From the NCBI GenBank assembly GCA_022360105.1, contig JAKSDL010000166.1:1-10265 (forward strand): DNA of 10,265 nucleotides. Reading direction: 5' to 3'. Shown here piece after piece: positions 1-7,656 of this stretch; position 1 is the first letter of the stretch; each line of letters begins with the position of its first letter. The DNA is from Pseudomonadota bacterium (GTDB lineage Bacteria; SAR324; XYD2-FULL-50-16; JAHJRI01). The notes beneath the pieces are model-generated. The model had not been told where the DNA came from, ran no database searches, and worked only from the letters and a program-made list of their open reading frames with translations. A program made the position numbers and the translations under genes.

Positions 1-1848
1 GAGACTAAATTAATACACAAAGATGGGAGTGAATGCTATGTTGAATACAATGCCAACTCAATCACATATAAAGGGAAGCAGGCCTTCTTAGTATTAATTC
101 GAAATATCCATAATAGAAAACAGGCCGAGGCTGCATTAAAAAAAAGCGAAGCCAGTCTAGAGTCCTCCGAGCGACGCTATCGGGAATTGTATGACCGATC
201 TGTTGTAGGAATGTTTTCCTCCAGGGCTACCGACGGTAAGATTTTGAGTTCAAACAGGGAAGCGAATCACATATTTGGATTGAGCTCCAATTCAAAACAG
301 ATCGACCTGATCCATACGGTCGATATGTATGTTAATAAGGATGACCAACAGGAATTATTGAAAAAATTATTCCAAGAAGGTACCCTGCACAATTCCCAGG
401 TTAAATTCAGAAAAATCTCCGGCGAGGAATTCTGGGCGGAGCTTTCTGTTAAATATTATCCTGAATCAAATCTGATTGAAGGATCAATTAAGGACGTTAC
501 CCGGAATAAGGAAGCGGAAGAAGTTTTGAAACGATCAAGAGAAGAGCTTAACAAACTCGTTAAAGAGCGTACAAAGCAGCTGGAGGATTCTCAAAATGAG
601 CTTTTGGAAAAAACCCGGCAATTGGAGCTTTCCAACCAGAAATTACAGGAGAATGAATACCAAATTCGTTCCATCCTGGAAAATTCGCCAGATTACATCC
701 TCAATGTAGATGACTCTTATAAAATTCAGTATTGCAATAGATCCGTCGTTGGTTACGAAAAGCAGGAACTGGTTGGCACCAGCATTCTTGAACTTACTTC
801 CGGCGAGAATCAGGAAACGTTAAAGACCTCAATAAAGAAAGTTTTATCCAAAGGTGCAGCCGAAAATATTGAAATGGACATGCGGTTTTCAGGGGCCGAT
901 AATCACTGGTTTGAGATAAGATTTGCCCCTTTGAGAGAGAATGATCCGATTTCCCAGGTCATGATCATTGCTACAGATATTACCCAAAGACTCATCGCAG
1001 AAAGCGAGCTGGAAGACGCACAAAACCTGGCAATTGAAAAAGCACACAAAGCAGGTATGGCAGATATCGCTTCAGGGATACTTCATAACGTCGGAAACCT
1101 CCTCAACAGCGTAAATACGTCCATTCATGTCTTGGGAAAGATCCTGAGGAACTCCTCCCACGACGGATTAAGCCAGGCTAATTCCATCCTCAGGGAGAAG
1201 CTGGATTCACTCGACGACTTTGTAGCAAGTGATCCTAAAGGCAAGCTCCTTCTGAAATACTACTTTCAGGTAGGAGAAATGATAGAAAAGGAACATGATC
1301 AGCTCGCAGACAACACAAACAGAATCAAAGAAAAGCTTGAATTAATCTCCGGAGTAATTGCAGCCCAACAAAGCTTCGCTGACGCGGATTCGCTAACAGA
1401 AAAACACTCGCTTGCCTCAGTGGTTGAAGATGTTTTGACCATCCACATGGGATCTATTGAACGTTACGGCATTGCAATTGAAAAAGATTTTTGTGAATTG
1501 CCAAAAATCCCTATTCAAAAAGCAAAACTTGTTCATGTTCTAATCAGCGTCCTGGACAACGCAACTGAGGCAATGGCCGATCTGAATGATCAGCATAAAA
1601 AAATCACCATTTCCACGGCAAAAGAAGCTGAAAATGTGATATTAACAATTAGTGATACTGGGATCGGCATTGCGGAAGAAAACCTGAAACGTATCTTCAT
1701 GCATGACTATAGAAATGCTCAAAACCGTCACTGTTTCAGCCTCCATTGCAGTGCTATCTATATGACGGAAATGAACGGTAACATTTGGGCAAAAAGTGAC
1801 GGTAAAAACAAAGGTGCAATGTTTTTTTTGCAGCTGCCAATGCATTAA
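1..1848 (+). CDS. Multi-PAS sensor histidine kinase, 5'-truncated by window edge, degenerate ATP lid
   Basis: The frame is open from base 1, so the gene starts upstream; 615 residues are visible, counted here from base 1. In order: the end of one PAS domain (to about 45), a second PAS (about 57-175), a coiled coil rich in Glu, Lys and Leu (about 178-225), a third PAS (about 225-340), and a transmitter. The phosphoacceptor His is 362 in GILHNVGNLLNSV, a helix frequent in deltaproteobacterial kinases. The N box (DNATEAM, Asn520) and G1 box (DTGIGI, 552-557) are intact. The expected lid GHGFGLH reads RHCFSLH at 576-582, so three glycines are lost, and the preceding HGF-type segment reads HDY. 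No membrane segment is visible, so this may be a soluble PAS sensor or the cytoplasmic part of a larger one. The family autophosphorylates and passes phosphate to a response regulator, and none lies nearby. Class is confident; catalytic competence is doubtful. Confidence 0.93.
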   Translation, partial: ETKLIHKDGSECYVEYNANSITYKGKQAFLVLIRNIHNRKQAEAALKKSEASLESSERRYRELYDRSVVGMFSSRATDGKILSSNREANHIFGLSSNSKQIDLIHTVDMYVNKDDQQELLKKLFQEGTLHNSQVKFRKISGEEFWAELSVKYYPESNLIEGSIKDVTRNKEAEEVLKRSREELNKLVKERTKQLEDSQNELLEKTRQLELSNQKLQENEYQIRSILENSPDYILNVDDSYKIQYCNRSVVGYEKQELVGTSILELTSGENQETLKTSIKKVLSKGAAENIEMDMRFSGADNHWFEIRFAPLRENDPISQVMIIATDITQRLIAESELEDAQNLAIEKAHKAGMADIASGILHNVGNLLNSVNTSIHVLGKILRNSSHDGLSQANSILREKLDSLDDFVASDPKGKLLLKYYFQVGEMIEKEHDQLADNTNRIKEKLELISGVIAAQQSFADADSLTEKHSLASVVEDVLTIHMGSIERYGIAIEKDFCELPKIPIQKAKLVHVLISVLDNATEAMADLNDQHKKITISTAKEAENVILTISDTGIGIAEENLKRIFMHDYRNAQNRHCFSLHCSAIYMTEMNGNIWAKSDGKNKGAMFFLQLPMH

Positions 1849-2037
1849 TCTTAATCATTAACCTGGTATGCATTTATTTTATCTATTTGAAATTACAAGA
1901 TAGATATGTAATCAGCTCACTTTAATTGTTGAAAAAACAGATCTTTTTAAATAAATCTGCCGCTTGATTTACATCAAACACAAAAATACTTTTCTCATTT
2001 TTGTATTGATCTATGTTGAGTAATACGGTGGTATCAG
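1849..2037. other. AT-rich intergenic region after the kinase gene
   Basis: No gene is supported here. It holds imperfect AT-rich inverted repeats (CAGAT 1938-1942 with ATCTG 1955-1959; ACAAAAAT 1980-1987 with ATTTTTGT 1997-2004) and the FNR-type box listed separately. There is no convincing GC-rich terminator for the kinase gene. The second inverted repeat lies between the box and the first downstream ORF, where a promoter -10 element would be expected. Confidence 0.5.
1964..1977 (+). promoter_or_regulatory. Consensus FNR/CRP-family operator TTGAT-TTAC-ATCAA
   Basis: The 14 bases are a perfect dyad, TTGAT-N4-ATCAA, identical to the textbook FNR consensus. The dyad centre is near 1970.5. A class II activator position (-41.5) would put the transcription start near 2012, with the weak hexamer TTGTAT (2001-2006) roughly at -10. 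This would drive the 52-codon ORF and the 117-residue gene. The box matches an established consensus; which CRP/FNR-family protein binds it, and whether it activates or represses, is inference. Confidence 0.65.
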
Positions 2038-2196
2038 ATGTGCCAAGTCGTTTTTTTCTGGGAGGGTATACCTCAATATGGCAAACCATTCAGACAAAGG
2101 AACAGTAGAGACTTGAATGCTGCTGAACTACATTTTTTATTAACATACAACAGATATCGGACTGACATGGTCTGTTTTTTGGTTACGGGAGATTGA
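2038..2196 (+). CDS. Possible 52-residue small protein upstream of the 117-residue gene
   Basis: ATG at 2038 opens 52 codons ending in TGA at 2194-2196, four bases before the ATG of the next gene, whose GGGAG ribosome site lies inside its last codons. A modest GGTGG (2027-2031) precedes the start by 6 nt. The product begins MCQVVFFWEGIPQYG and ends DMVCFLVTGD; it has two Cys and no signal peptide or membrane segment. I recognise no family. Tight spacing and the shared upstream FNR-type box suggest a two-gene unit. A competing start exists: the strong GGGAGGG (2060-2066) precedes an ATG at 2078 that encodes only 12 codons in another frame. It may be a small protein, a translated leader or chance. 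Confidence 0.35.
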   Translation: MCQVVFFWEGIPQYGKPFRQRNSRDLNAAELHFLLTYNRYRTDMVCFLVTGD

Positions 2197-2200
2197 AATT

Positions 2201-2554
2201 ATGGATGTCAATGTGTACTTAAAATTTGGCAAAGAAATCAACGAACACACCAGGACTATCATTACCGATACCTTCAAAAGCAAGAATCTCCTGGTCAATT
2301 CCGGAGACCTTACTGACAATGATAGAGTTGGATTTGTTATTCGCAATAATGTAGCGGATATCGATTTGTTTGTTGAAAATACTTATAAATTGCTACAACA
2401 GATAAAAAGCCTTTACTTGGTGGCACCACAAAAATGCCTTGATAAGATCAAACACCATCCAAGGGTTCATTGTTTCGATTCAAAGATTTTGGATGATCCG
2501 ACCAAAGGGATCACCAATTTGATTAATTTCGCTTACCATGGACGACCGCTATAA
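2201..2554 (+). CDS. Uncharacterised 117-residue protein
   Basis: ATG at 2201 is preceded by GGGAG (2187-2191) at 9 nt, a good ribosome site, and the ORF ends TAA just before a strong hairpin. The product starts MDVNVYLKFGKEI and alternates short hydrophobic strands with charged helices, suggesting a small cytosolic alpha/beta domain. It has a single Cys (in LVAPQKCLDKI), no signal peptide and no membrane segment. I do not recognise the family and assign no function. The upstream FNR-type box suggests expression that responds to oxygen or redox state, which is inference. It is probably real because start signal, length and terminator agree. Confidence 0.75.
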   Translation: MDVNVYLKFGKEINEHTRTIITDTFKSKNLLVNSGDLTDNDRVGFVIRNNVADIDLFVENTYKLLQQIKSLYLVAPQKCLDKIKHHPRVHCFDSKILDDPTKGITNLINFAYHGRPL

Positions 2555-2565
2555 AATTTACCTTG

Positions 2566-2590
2566 TAAGATAGCCGGTCTGGCTATCTTA
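2566..2590 (+). terminator. Perfect 10-bp hairpin after the 117-residue gene
   Basis: TAAGATAGCC (2566-2575), loop GGTCT, then GGCTATCTTA (2581-2590) is a perfect inverted repeat starting 11 nt after the stop codon. The following bases (tcctcttcattc) are pyrimidine-rich but not a clean T-run, so it could be an intrinsic terminator or an mRNA-stabilising stem. Position and perfect pairing support a 3'-end role. Confidence 0.6.
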
Positions 2591-2662
2591 TCCTCTTCAT
2601 TCGTCCTATCCGGAAGTTTAATGCCACTTTTTCCTTCCTGTTGGCCTCAGCTGCATTGTTTA

Positions 2663-2691
2663 TTGAATCCGGAATCACTATTGTGTATTAC
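2663..2691 (+). promoter_or_regulatory. Candidate sigma-70-type promoter for the LRR gene
   Basis: TTGAAT (2663-2668) and TATTAC (2686-2691) are 17 bp apart, each matching four of six consensus bases. They lie between the upstream terminator and the LRR gene start, predicting a 5' leader of about 100 nt. The match is modest and could be chance. Confidence 0.3.
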
Positions 2692-2798
2692 TAAAAATAG
2701 GGCTAAGAAAAGATAACAGTAGAATACTTCTGTTTCTATCCAGGTGCTGTTTTTATTCATTAAAAACGTAAAACACGGATTACTCTCCTAAATTACGC

Positions 2799-4508
2799 AT
2801 GAAATGCAGGACGTTAGTCACGAAGGTAATAATCAAAAGGCTTCCACTTATCCTTCTCCTTTTAGTCACTCTTGGGTTCTCTCCCTTTGATCTTCATGCT
2901 CAAACGTTTGCTCCTGAGTTTTGTCCGCATCCCTCCCCTTCACAAAAAGTAACACTAATCGCCTTGGCAAATGCTGTTAATGAATCATACTCGCCTTCAA
3001 ATTGTGAACGTATTTATCAGAAACTAAACGCGCTTTATGAGTTGAATCTGGAAAGCAAACGAGTGGAAGATTTGACACCCGTTCGAGAATTGGAGCAACT
3101 GGAAAAATTGATTCTGGATAACAACCGTATTCATGACCTGAATCCCCTATCTGGGTTGATTAATCTAAAAAAACTCTTTCTGGTCAACAACAAAATCACG
3201 GATATCACACCACTGGAATCGTTAAAAAAGCTGCAAACACTTTATCTTAGCTACAACAAGGTGGCTGATATAACTGCACTCAAGAAACTCCATTCATTAA
3301 AGTTTCTTTATCTCAGCTATAATCAAGTAACCGATTTATCCCCACTAAGACATGCTTATAAACTTGCCTGGCTAATTGCTGACAACAACTATATCGATAG
3401 TGTTGCACCGTTAAGGAGGTTAAAATACATCAAAAAAGTTGACCTGCAGGGGAATCCGATCAAAAAAGCCGGGGAGATTGCCCATTTTCCAAATTTCAAA
3501 CGCTTCCGCCTTCCAAAGGATGTTTCCCTCACGTCTCCCGCCAAGCAGGCAAAGGTTGTTAAGAAAAAAGCGGTCCCAAAGCGTTCGGTTACAAAGAAAG
3601 CTGCAGCTAAAACGCCCGCAGTTATCCCTAAACCAAAGGCACCGAAGCAAATTAAAGAAGCTAAAAAAAAGATAAAAGAAAAGGTATTACCAGATCGGCG
3701 GGAACAGGAAAGCCAATCGGAAGAGCCAAAAAAGCTGGAAATTGCCAAAATGGTGCCGATTGAGCCCAAAAAACCGGAGGTTGAAGTCCCTGGATATTAC
3801 GTCGGTAGAACCTATCCTCTATTATGCAAAAGCCCGACAAAAAAACAGAAAAAAACTTTGGAAATTCTAGCCGGGAAAGTAAACACATTTTATTCCCCTG
3901 ACAACTGTATTGAACTATATAAGCGATTGAACAAGCTAATCATGCTGATTATTCAGGGTCAGCAACTGGAAGATATCAGCCCCCTGGAAAGTTTAACTAA
4001 TCTAACCTGGCTCTTTCTGTACAACAATCGCATCAAAAAAATAGATGCTCTGCAAAACCTGACTAAACTCAGGTCGCTTGGCTTGAATCACAATCAAATC
4101 CAAGATTTAACAGCACTTGAAAACTTGAAGAATTTATCCACCCTCTCATTACACAACAATCGAATAAATGATATTTCCGCTCTTAAAGGATTGAAAAAAC
4201 TTAACAACCTATCTTTACATAATAATGAAATCAAGGACATCAGCGCTTTGAAACAATTGGAAAACTTATCGTCGCTCAAACTTAACTATAATAAAATCAG
4301 TGACCTAAGCCCATTGAAAGACTTAATATTGTTGAGTGAATTGCATCTTAAACAAAACAGAATCATTAATATCTCTCCCCTAAAAGGCCTCCCCGGACTA
4401 AAAAAGCTGGATCTTAGTTTAAACAGAATTCAGGATTATTCACCCCTGCATGGAATGGAAAACTATAAACATTTCATTCTGAAAGAAAAGAAAGCGCTGG
4501 TAAAGTAA
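2799..4508 (+). CDS. Secreted leucine-rich-repeat protein with two Cys-capped LRR modules
   Basis: 569 residues. A signal peptide is clear: basic start, hydrophobic stretch at about 15-28, likely cleavage after LHA (34|35). Module 1 has an N-cap with Cys42 and Cys69 (the latter in YSPSNC) and seven 22-residue LRRs (79-232) of the internalin/SDS22 pattern (L..L.L..N.I.D..PL..L). A Lys/Pro/Ala then Glu-rich linker follows (about 245-330). Module 2 repeats the design: Cys343, Cys370 (YSPDNC) and eight LRRs (380-555). Both Cys pairs are 27 apart and the modules are offset by exactly 301 residues, showing internal duplication; each pair probably forms a cap disulfide. No C-terminal anchor is visible, so a periplasmic or secreted binding scaffold is likely; its ligand is unknown. 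ATG 2799 lacks a good Shine-Dalgarno but gives a complete signal peptide. Confidence 0.92.
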   Translation: MKCRTLVTKVIIKRLPLILLLLVTLGFSPFDLHAQTFAPEFCPHPSPSQKVTLIALANAVNESYSPSNCERIYQKLNALYELNLESKRVEDLTPVRELEQLEKLILDNNRIHDLNPLSGLINLKKLFLVNNKITDITPLESLKKLQTLYLSYNKVADITALKKLHSLKFLYLSYNQVTDLSPLRHAYKLAWLIADNNYIDSVAPLRRLKYIKKVDLQGNPIKKAGEIAHFPNFKRFRLPKDVSLTSPAKQAKVVKKKAVPKRSVTKKAAAKTPAVIPKPKAPKQIKEAKKKIKEKVLPDRREQESQSEEPKKLEIAKMVPIEPKKPEVEVPGYYVGRTYPLLCKSPTKKQKKTLEILAGKVNTFYSPDNCIELYKRLNKLIMLIIQGQQLEDISPLESLTNLTWLFLYNNRIKKIDALQNLTKLRSLGLNHNQIQDLTALENLKNLSTLSLHNNRINDISALKGLKKLNNLSLHNNEIKDISALKQLENLSSLKLNYNKISDLSPLKDLILLSELHLKQNRIINISPLKGLPGLKKLDLSLNRIQDYSPLHGMENYKHFILKEKKALVK

Positions 4509-4686
4509 ATAAGCTGACCGTTTTGAAAACGTCGCCCGGGAATCTATTTCAAAGCTTTTCTCTAACTACCACTCGAAAATAAATCAAACCAACATTGACA
4601 AGCCACTGGAATTAAAATAAGTTGACGACCGGTAGAAGCTATCTTTAGCTGACCATACCACTTGAAAAACAAAAAGGAGAGAGATC
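4509..4686. other. Intergenic region before the acyl-CoA synthetase gene
   Basis: It holds a 13-bp palindrome CGTTTT-G-AAAACG (4519-4531) and a consensus -35 hexamer TTGACA (4595-4600) with only a weak -10 at 17 bp (TAAGTT, 4618-4623). A strong ribosome site AGGAGAGAG (4675-4683) precedes the next start. No clear terminator for the LRR gene is visible. Confidence 0.35.
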
Positions 4687-6552
4687 ATGGATGAAATTAA
4701 AATAGCCACAATGGCTGATATCAAGGAGATCGAGCAGGTGCCCTTTGATGAACGGTTAAAGGCAACCAACATGTACGATTTGCTGAAGCAGGGATCAGAG
4801 ATAGATCCCGAAAAAGTCGCCATGAGTTTCATGCTGAACGGCGATTTGTACGATAGCCCAATGGAGGTAACTTACAAGGATTTTTTCAGCCAGATTAATC
4901 GTACGGCTAACCTGTTTCACGACCTGGGAGTTGGCCCTGGAGATGTCGTTTCATACTTATTACCCAATGCGCCACATGCACACTATGTTTTATGGGGTGG
5001 GGAAGCTGCGGGTGTTGTTAATCCTATTAACCCTCTGCTGGAGGCACACACCATTAAGGACATTTGTCAGGCAGCAAACACAAAGGTACTTGTTGCACTG
5101 GGTGAAGTGCCGGGGTCAGAGATTTGGCCCAAGGTGGAGCAAATCCGCAAGGAGCTTCCGAACCTGAAAGCTATTGTCAGAGTGTTCGGATCCGGAGATG
5201 AAAAAGAAGGCATAATCGGTTATGACGAAGTTATTCAGAACTACAATGGCGATAAACTGGATTCAGGCAGACAAATCGACCCTTCCGATCTGGCCTCCAT
5301 TTACCATACAGGAGGTACAACAGGAATTCCAAAGCTGGCCCCACATACCCATTTTAATGAAGCCTCCATGGCCCAGATCATGGACTCAACAGGACTATTA
5401 AAAAGGGAGCAGACGGTTCTTTGCGGACTGCCACTTTTTCATGTAAACGGCACCATGGTTACAGGGGGTTATCCCTTCTCTGTTGGAGCCCATGTAGTCA
5501 TTCTTTCGCCACAAGGCTACCGTGATGCAGCAGTGATGCAAAACTTTTATAAAATTGTAGAACGTTACAAAGCGAATTTCTTCTCTTGTGTCCCCACGGT
5601 GCTTTCAGTGCTGCTGGACATCGAGCAGAGAGATGCGGACATTTCGACTCTGAAATTTGCCTTGTGCGGCGCCGCCCCACTTTCAACAGAGCTTATCAAT
5701 CGCTTTGAAAGTAAAACCAACATGACTATTTTGGAAGGTTACGGGCTGACAGAAGGGACGACTGCTTCAACATTGAACCCTCCATACGGTAAACGAAAGG
5801 TGGGTTCCATCGGTTTTCGACTTCCCTACACTGAAATGACGATACTCACCAGGGATGAAAAAGGTCTGAGAGAAGCAGCGGATGATGAAATAGGGCAGGT
5901 CTGCATAAAAGGGCCAACGGTATTTTCTGGTTACCTTGATGAGAACAAAAATAAAAACATCTGGGTAAAAGACAACTGGCTTGACACGGGAGATTTGGGA
6001 CGCAGAGATGCTGAAGGATACTTCTGGCTAACAGGCAGATCCAAGGATCTTATAATTAGAGGAGGTCATAATATTGATCCGGCCGCTATTGAAGAACCTT
6101 TATACATGCTTGATGATGTTCAGGTTGCTGCTGCGGTGGGACGTCCGGACCGGCACGCCGGGGAGGTACCGGTTGCCTTTGTCCAGCTACAGCAGGGATC
6201 TAAACTGACGGCAGAAAAAATTCTGGAGCACCTGCAAGAAAACATTGGTGAACGCGCAGCAATCCCAAAAGATGTTTTTATAATGGAAGAGCTGCCATTA
6301 ACGCCCATCGGAAAGATCTTTAAACCGGCGCTACGTCAAAATGCCGTTCAATTTGTCTATCTGAATGAAATCAAGGCACTTGGTGGTGTTATTGAATCGC
6401 TCTCGGTTGACGTCACCGAAGATAAATTGCTTGGCACCATGGCCAACGTCAGGATCAAAAAAAGTACGAATGTTTCAGTTTCTGATCTGGAAAAAAGCAT
6501 AAAAGAGGTTCTCGCTCGATATACTATAAAATACGAGCTAACCATAACTTGA
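4687..6552 (+). CDS. AMP-binding acyl-CoA synthetase (FadD-like)
   Basis: 621 residues, a full-length ANL-superfamily enzyme that activates a carboxylate with ATP to an acyl-adenylate and transfers it to CoA. All core motifs are present in order: the P-loop-like IYHTGGTTGIPK (205-216), GYGLTEG (351-357), LDTGD (432-436), the hinge region GRSKDLIIRGGHNIDP (450-465) and PLTPIGKIFK with catalytic Lys543. About 60 further residues follow the catalytic Lys. No signal peptide is present, so it is cytosolic or membrane-peripheral. The overall character resembles fatty-acyl or long-chain acyl-CoA synthetases; the chain-length or aryl specificity cannot be read from the sequence. AGGAGAGAG three bases upstream of the ATG supports the start. 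It stands alone, with neighbours that are functionally unrelated or on the opposite strand. Confidence 0.93.
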   Translation: MDEIKIATMADIKEIEQVPFDERLKATNMYDLLKQGSEIDPEKVAMSFMLNGDLYDSPMEVTYKDFFSQINRTANLFHDLGVGPGDVVSYLLPNAPHAHYVLWGGEAAGVVNPINPLLEAHTIKDICQAANTKVLVALGEVPGSEIWPKVEQIRKELPNLKAIVRVFGSGDEKEGIIGYDEVIQNYNGDKLDSGRQIDPSDLASIYHTGGTTGIPKLAPHTHFNEASMAQIMDSTGLLKREQTVLCGLPLFHVNGTMVTGGYPFSVGAHVVILSPQGYRDAAVMQNFYKIVERYKANFFSCVPTVLSVLLDIEQRDADISTLKFALCGAAPLSTELINRFESKTNMTILEGYGLTEGTTASTLNPPYGKRKVGSIGFRLPYTEMTILTRDEKGLREAADDEIGQVCIKGPTVFSGYLDENKNKNIWVKDNWLDTGDLGRRDAEGYFWLTGRSKDLIIRGGHNIDPAAIEEPLYMLDDVQVAAAVGRPDRHAGEVPVAFVQLQQGSKLTAEKILEHLQENIGERAAIPKDVFIMEELPLTPIGKIFKPALRQNAVQFVYLNEIKALGGVIESLSVDVTEDKLLGTMANVRIKKSTNVSVSDLEKSIKEVLARYTIKYELTIT

Positions 6553-6564
6553 TCCCCGATTAAG

Positions 6565-6590
6565 GAAAAGGCTGGATCTCACTGATCAGC
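6565..6590 (-). terminator. Weak terminator-like hairpin downstream of the VOC gene
   Basis: On the minus strand GCTGATC, loop AGTGA, GATCCAGC (plus coordinates 6590-6571) pairs over seven bases with one bulged base and is followed by CCTTTTCC. It lies about 63 nt past the VOC stop codon, between the convergent acyl-CoA synthetase and VOC genes. The short T-tract makes this tentative. Confidence 0.3.
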
Positions 6591-6652
6591 ACACGCGAAG
6601 CAGTAAAAAGAGGCCTGGATGTGCCCGTCCCTTGCTGCCGCCAACAGCCTAC

Positions 6653-7012
6653 TTATATGCCCTTGTCTGACCAAACAGCGTATTCGTTTCCGTTGGGATC
6701 GTTGAAGTGAAAACGACGCCCTCCGGGAAAATTGAAGATGGCCTGTGAAATGGTTCCACCAGCTGATTCGACTTTGGATTGGGTGCTTTCCAAATCTTCG
6801 CTGTAAAACACAACCAATGCACTTCCTTTAGCTGCTGTGACAACCAGATCCGACTTGAAAAAGCCTCCATCCAAGCCTTGGTTTGAAAATGCAGTATACT
6901 CAGGACCAAAGTCTTCAAATCTCCAGCCAAACGCTTTGGAAAAGAACTCTTTGGTCTTTTCTATATCTCCGGAAGGAAACTCAACATAATTGATTTTCTC
7001 ATGTACATTCAT
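6653..7012 (-). CDS. VOC-family (glyoxalase/bleomycin-resistance fold) protein
   Basis: 119 residues, the usual length of single-domain VOC proteins. It starts with the family-typical NYVEFPSGDIEKTKEFF (8-24) followed by FGW, and ends with FPGGRRFHFNDPNGNEYAVW (95-114). Glu11, His102 and Glu110 sit where metal or substrate ligands occur in the fold. The family includes glyoxalases, dioxygenases, epimerases and drug-binding proteins, so the substrate is not deducible. AAGGAGAG (7017-7024) upstream supports the ATG. It follows the C_GCAxxG_C_C gene on the same strand after an 89-bp gap, so co-transcription is possible, although a candidate promoter of its own lies in the gap. Confidence 0.88.
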   Translation of the reverse strand: MNVHEKINYVEFPSGDIEKTKEFFSKAFGWRFEDFGPEYTAFSNQGLDGGFFKSDLVVTAAKGSALVVFYSEDLESTQSKVESAGGTISQAIFNFPGGRRFHFNDPNGNEYAVWSDKGI

Positions 7013-7061
7013 TGTACTCTCCTTGTACCGTGATGCGAGTTAAAATCTATTCCAAATGTAT

Positions 7062-7090
7062 ATAGTAAACCTGGCGCACAGAATGGTAAA
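7062..7090 (-). promoter_or_regulatory. Candidate promoter for the VOC gene
   Basis: On the minus strand TTTACC (7090-7085) and TACTAT (7067-7062) are 17 bp apart, each matching four of six sigma-70 consensus bases. This would allow the VOC gene to be transcribed apart from the upstream redox-protein gene. The match is modest. Confidence 0.27.
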
Positions 7091-7101
7091 CTGAGCATGG
7101 A

Positions 7102-7554
7102 TCATTTATTTTCCTCTTGTTCGTTTTGTGTTTTGATCAGGAGATCATATAGTTTTTGGGCAAGTTCGCCGGTTAGTTTTTGACATTCCGCCAATTGCTG
7201 CTCTTCTCCAAACCGTTCTTTCAATGTTTTACAGTGAGTGGTTTCATAAGACTCGATAAACGCATCACGAATAGCCGCTCCGAGATTGGCAGCAAGATTC
7301 CAACAATCACCGGGCTTACGCCGTCCATGCAGATGACCGATAGCGACCAAAGCACCGGACAGTGCACCACAGGCATCCCCAAGGGATCTCCCAAAACCTC
7401 CTCCAAACGCTGTTGCATGGGCAACGGCCTCTTTTGAGTCTTCACCCATTGCTCCTAATACCGCGGCCACAATCGATTCTGCGCAGTGATATCCATTTTG
7501 AAAATAGTCAATTGCCACGGTCGATACATCCTTTTTTACTTCCGATTTTGTCAT
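7102..7554 (-). CDS. C_GCAxxG_C_C family putative redox-active protein
   Basis: 150 residues of the small Cys-rich family named for the C_GCAxxG_C_C motif, annotated as putative redox-active or metal-binding and common in anaerobes. Visible signatures are HCAES with Cys24, a glycine-rich FGGGFGRSLGDACGALSGAL with Cys62, then Cys84, Cys108 (HCKTL) and Cys124 (ECQKL). There is no signal peptide. The C-terminus is Glu/Lys/Gln-rich. GGAGA (7561-7565) sits 6 nt before the ATG. It is transcribed divergently from the LysR-type gene across 114 bp containing a LysR box, the classical layout for a regulator and its target. The physiological role of the family is not established; a redox role here is inferred from the conserved cysteines. 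Confidence 0.88.
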   Translation of the reverse strand: MTKSEVKKDVSTVAIDYFQNGYHCAESIVAAVLGAMGEDSKEAVAHATAFGGGFGRSLGDACGALSGALVAIGHLHGRRKPGDCWNLAANLGAAIRDAFIESYETTHCKTLKERFGEEQQLAECQKLTGELAQKLYDLLIKTQNEQEENK

Positions 7555-7574
7555 TTTTTATCTCCGTATTATTG

Positions 7575-7603
7575 TTGAAATCTAATTTATCTATTAATAT
7601 AGC
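7575..7603 (+). promoter_or_regulatory. Candidate promoter for the LysR-type gene
   Basis: TTGAAA (7575-7580, five of six consensus bases) and TATAGC (7598-7603, four of six) are 17 bp apart. A start near 7610 would place the LysR box over the transcription start, as expected for autorepression. An overlapping alternative is TTGTTG (7572-7577) with TAATAT (7595-7600), also at 17 bp. Confidence 0.4.
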
Positions 7604-7609
7604 TCATTC

Positions 7610-7624
7610 ATCGTGTAAAACGAT
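7610..7624. promoter_or_regulatory. LysR-type box ATC-N9-GAT in the divergent intergenic region
   Basis: ATCGT-GTAAA-ACGAT is a perfect dyad with five-base arms. It satisfies both the T-N11-A LysR core and the ATC-N9-GAT form first known from nod boxes. A further CGAT half-site follows at 7631-7634. It lies between the divergent redox-protein and regulator genes, so the local LysR-type protein is the natural ligand. On the minus strand a possible -10 TATATT (7601-7596) is close by. Confidence 0.6.
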
Positions 7625-7656
7625 TTATTTCGATGGTTGTTATCGGAATAACTGAT

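Noticed and set aside
3389..3769. Minus-strand ORFs across the LRR linker
   Set aside because: They arise from the lysine- and proline-rich linker codons read backwards; the plus-strand gene is certain.
4519..4531. CGTTTT-G-AAAACG palindrome after the LRR gene as a terminator
   Set aside because: A one-base loop cannot fold as a hairpin and no T-run follows; it could at most be a protein site.
4595..4623. Promoter TTGACA with TAAGTT before the acyl-CoA synthetase gene
   Set aside because: The -35 is perfect but the -10 matches only three of six bases at the right distance, so it is mentioned only within the intergenic entry.
6550..6552. TGA ending the acyl-CoA synthetase as a further Sec codon
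   Set aside because: The protein is already complete past its catalytic Lys, and the codons after the TGA show no homology or Cys-type motif.
7180..7655. Plus-strand ORFs opposite the C_GCAxxG_C_C gene
   Set aside because: The minus-strand product matches a known family with a good ribosome site; the opposite frames show no motifs.
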